Positions 62,843 to 64,000 of a stretch of DNA of 64,000 nucleotides are shown here, in pieces (the stretch's first letter is position 1; each line of letters opens with the position of its first letter). The position numbers were made by a program, and so were the translations under genes. The DNA is from DATBVX01 sp963810775 (lineage in GTDB: Bacteria; Pseudomonadota; Gammaproteobacteria; Steroidobacterales; Steroidobacteraceae): contig CAWEOT010000009.1 of the NCBI GenBank assembly GCA_963810775.1, positions 310,001 to 374,000 on the forward strand, given 5' to 3'. Below the pieces are notes generated by a model that did no database searches, was not told the origin of the DNA, and was given only the letters and a program-made list of their open reading frames with translations.

Positions 62843-63766
62843 ATGAATGTGATTATTTTCGACCGCCTGCGTGGGCATGCCCGAGAGCTAAACCTCGTGC
62901 ATCCGAAGTCGATTGCTGTCATCGCGCTCAGCGCAGTAATTCTGTTCGGCGGAGCTTTTCTTGCCGGTCGCTACATCGGCCTGCGCGATGCCGCTATTCA
63001 GCCTGCGGCCCAGGTCGCGGAGTGGTCGAACAAGCTCGCTACGCAGCAAGCACAGGTCGCGGAGACGCGTCGCATCCTGCAGGATCACATCGATGCCCTC
63101 GCCAAGCGCGTGGGTCAGATGAACGCACACGTCATTCGCCTCGATGCACTCGGCCGGCGCCTCACGCAGATGGCCGATATCGACGAGCGTGAGTTCGATT
63201 TTGGCAACCCGCCGGCCCAGGGTGGACCGGAAGCCGATAGCCAGGGCGAAGCGGCGCAGATTCCGGAACTCACTGCGATGATCGATGGTCTCTCGCGCCA
63301 GATGGATGATCGCGAGGTGGAACTCGGCGTGCTCGAGAACCTGATCCTGAGCCGCAACCTCAACGAGCAGATCAAGCCCAAGGGTCGTCCGGTGACGGAC
63401 GGCTGGATCTCTTCCTATTTCGGTTCCCGCTCCGACCCCTTTACCGGTTACACGGCAGTTCACAAGGGTGTCGACTTCGCCGGGCGCTCGGGAGCACAGG
63501 TGATCGCCGTCGCCACTGGCGTCGTAACCTGGTCACGCGAGCGCTTCGGCTACGGCAAGATGGTCGAGATCAATCATGGCAACGGTTTCGTCACGCGCTA
63601 CGCGCACAACGAGCGCAACCTCGTGTCGGTGGGCGAGACCGTGCAAAAGGGCCAGCCGATCGCGCTGATGGGCTCGACGGGCCGCGCGACGGGACCGAAC
63701 CTGCACTTCGAAGTGCTCCGCAATGGCCGCCAGGTAAACCCGCTGCAATTCGTCGGCGGCCGCTGA
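62843..63766 (+). CDS. M23-family (LytM/LysM-type) peptidoglycan endopeptidase
   Basis: Predicted periplasmic zinc endopeptidase acting on peptidoglycan cross-links. ATG 62843 has 'ggagcagg' 5 bases upstream; 307 residues with a basic start, a membrane anchor (about residues 22-43), coiled-coil-rich middle (residues about 55-95), and the M23 domain: SYFGSRSDP, HKGVDFAG (His, Asp ligands), YAH (catalytic His) and NLHFEVLRNGR (third ligand). All ligands are present. It stands between lpxC/dciA and secA, and behind a c-di-GMP riboswitch. Confidence 0.93.
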   Translation: MNVIIFDRLRGHARELNLVHPKSIAVIALSAVILFGGAFLAGRYIGLRDAAIQPAAQVAEWSNKLATQQAQVAETRRILQDHIDALAKRVGQMNAHVIRLDALGRRLTQMADIDEREFDFGNPPAQGGPEADSQGEAAQIPELTAMIDGLSRQMDDREVELGVLENLILSRNLNEQIKPKGRPVTDGWISSYFGSRSDPFTGYTAVHKGVDFAGRSGAQVIAVATGVVTWSRERFGYGKMVEINHGNGFVTRYAHNERNLVSVGETVQKGQPIALMGSTGRATGPNLHFEVLRNGRQVNPLQFVGGR

Positions 63767-63773
63767 CCTCCAG

Positions 63774-63779
63774 TACAAT
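63774..63779 (+). promoter_or_regulatory. Possible -10 box for secA
   Basis: TACAAT occurs shortly after the M23 stop and 71 bases before secA. No -35 is clear. Confidence 0.3.
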
Positions 63780-63800
63780 ACGCGACCTTTGATTCCGGCC

Positions 63801-63818
63801 GGCCTCCTGACGGAGGCC
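63801..63818 (+). terminator. GC-rich stem-loop before secA
   Basis: GGCCTCC (63801-63807) pairs with GGAGGCC (63812-63818) around a 4-base loop, followed by aggcctttg. The T-stretch is short, so it could be an attenuator or a leader hairpin for secA rather than a strong terminator. Confidence 0.4.
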
Positions 63819-63849
63819 AGGCCTTTGTATTGCTGAAGGAATTTCGATC

Positions 63850-64000
63850 GTGTGGCAGTTTTTCAGGCGCGTATTCGGCAGCCGCAATCAACGGCTGCTC
63901 AAGTCCTATAGCCGATGGGTCGAGGAGGCGAACGCGCTTGAGCCGGCCGTCCAGGCGCTGAATGACGAGCAGCTGCGCGCGAAGACCGAGGAGTTCCGCA
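63850..64000 (+). CDS. secA: Preprotein translocase ATPase SecA, N-terminus only
   Basis: ATPase driving Sec-dependent export. GTG 63850 after 'gaaggaattt' begins WQFFRRVFGSRNQRLLKSYSRWVEEANALEPAVQALNDEQLRAKTEEFR; the pattern VFGSRNxR....LxPxxxxLxDEQLxxKTxEFR is the SecA N-terminus. Only about 50 codons are inside the window. Its place after the M23 gene and lpxC is the classic position in gammaproteobacteria. Confidence 0.93.
   Translation, partial: MWQFFRRVFGSRNQRLLKSYSRWVEEANALEPAVQALNDEQLRAKTEEFR

Overview
This 64-kb window is a piece of a GC-rich gammaproteobacterial chromosome. The evidence is gene content and order: a complete division and cell wall (dcw) cluster running mraZ to ftsZ and lpxC, the petABC-sspA-sspB block, a kdsD-kdsC-lptCAB-rpoN-hpf-rapZ block divergent from ibaG-murA, and a pyrophosphate-type phosphofructokinase beside adk. 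Lipid A, LPS-transport and DegS-type genes show a Gram-negative envelope. A deep-branching, Xanthomonadales/Nevskiales/Steroidobacterales-like lineage fits, but that placement is inference. I see no tRNA, rRNA other than rnpB-type RNA genes, CRISPR array, prophage or insertion sequence.

Layout. 1-6.5 kb: pfp (cut by the window start), adk with a long basic tail, rnd, mpl, ubiX, a LON-domain gene and a small helix-turn-helix-like gene. 6.5-13 kb: an accessory stretch with three minus-strand glycan/LPS transferase-type genes, a macro-domain gene, a GT-B-like gene, rubredoxin, a TraB/GumN gene and a CpdA-like phosphodiesterase. 13-16 kb: the S-adenosylmethionine cycle, metK then an SAH riboswitch then ahcY. 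16-26 kb: tkt-gap-pgk-pyk, a penicillin-acylase-type hydrolase, a secreted PrxQ-type peroxiredoxin and a frameshifted patatin gene. 26-34 kb: the rpoN/LPS-transport block and murA. 34-42.5 kb: a DegS-like protease, cytochrome bc1, SspA/SspB, yraN, lpoA and rsmI. 42.5-62.2 kb: rnpB, a repeat array and the dcw cluster with lpxC. 62.2-64 kb: dciA-like gene, a c-di-GMP riboswitch, an M23 endopeptidase-family gene and the start of secA.

How the parts work together. The window is dominated by envelope construction: UDP-MurNAc-pentapeptide synthesis, lipid II formation, septal synthesis, recycling (mpl), lipid A commitment (lpxC), Kdo and LPS export. Three regulatory sites can be read directly: three TGGGA boxes at 10-bp spacing before mraZ, an SAH riboswitch before ahcY, and a GEMM-I c-di-GMP riboswitch before the M23 gene.

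The most unusual sequence is a gene-free stretch at 25939-26264. It holds two long imperfect palindromes in opposite orientation, whose stems differ in sequence but whose central parts are recognisably the same sequence, with at least one paired (compensatory) stem difference. This looks like a repeated structured RNA or ssDNA element that I cannot assign to a family. Other oddities are a His/Gln repeat in the FtsZ linker, an in-frame KSRx-type repeat just upstream of ftsZ, and a tandem repeat array after rnpB.
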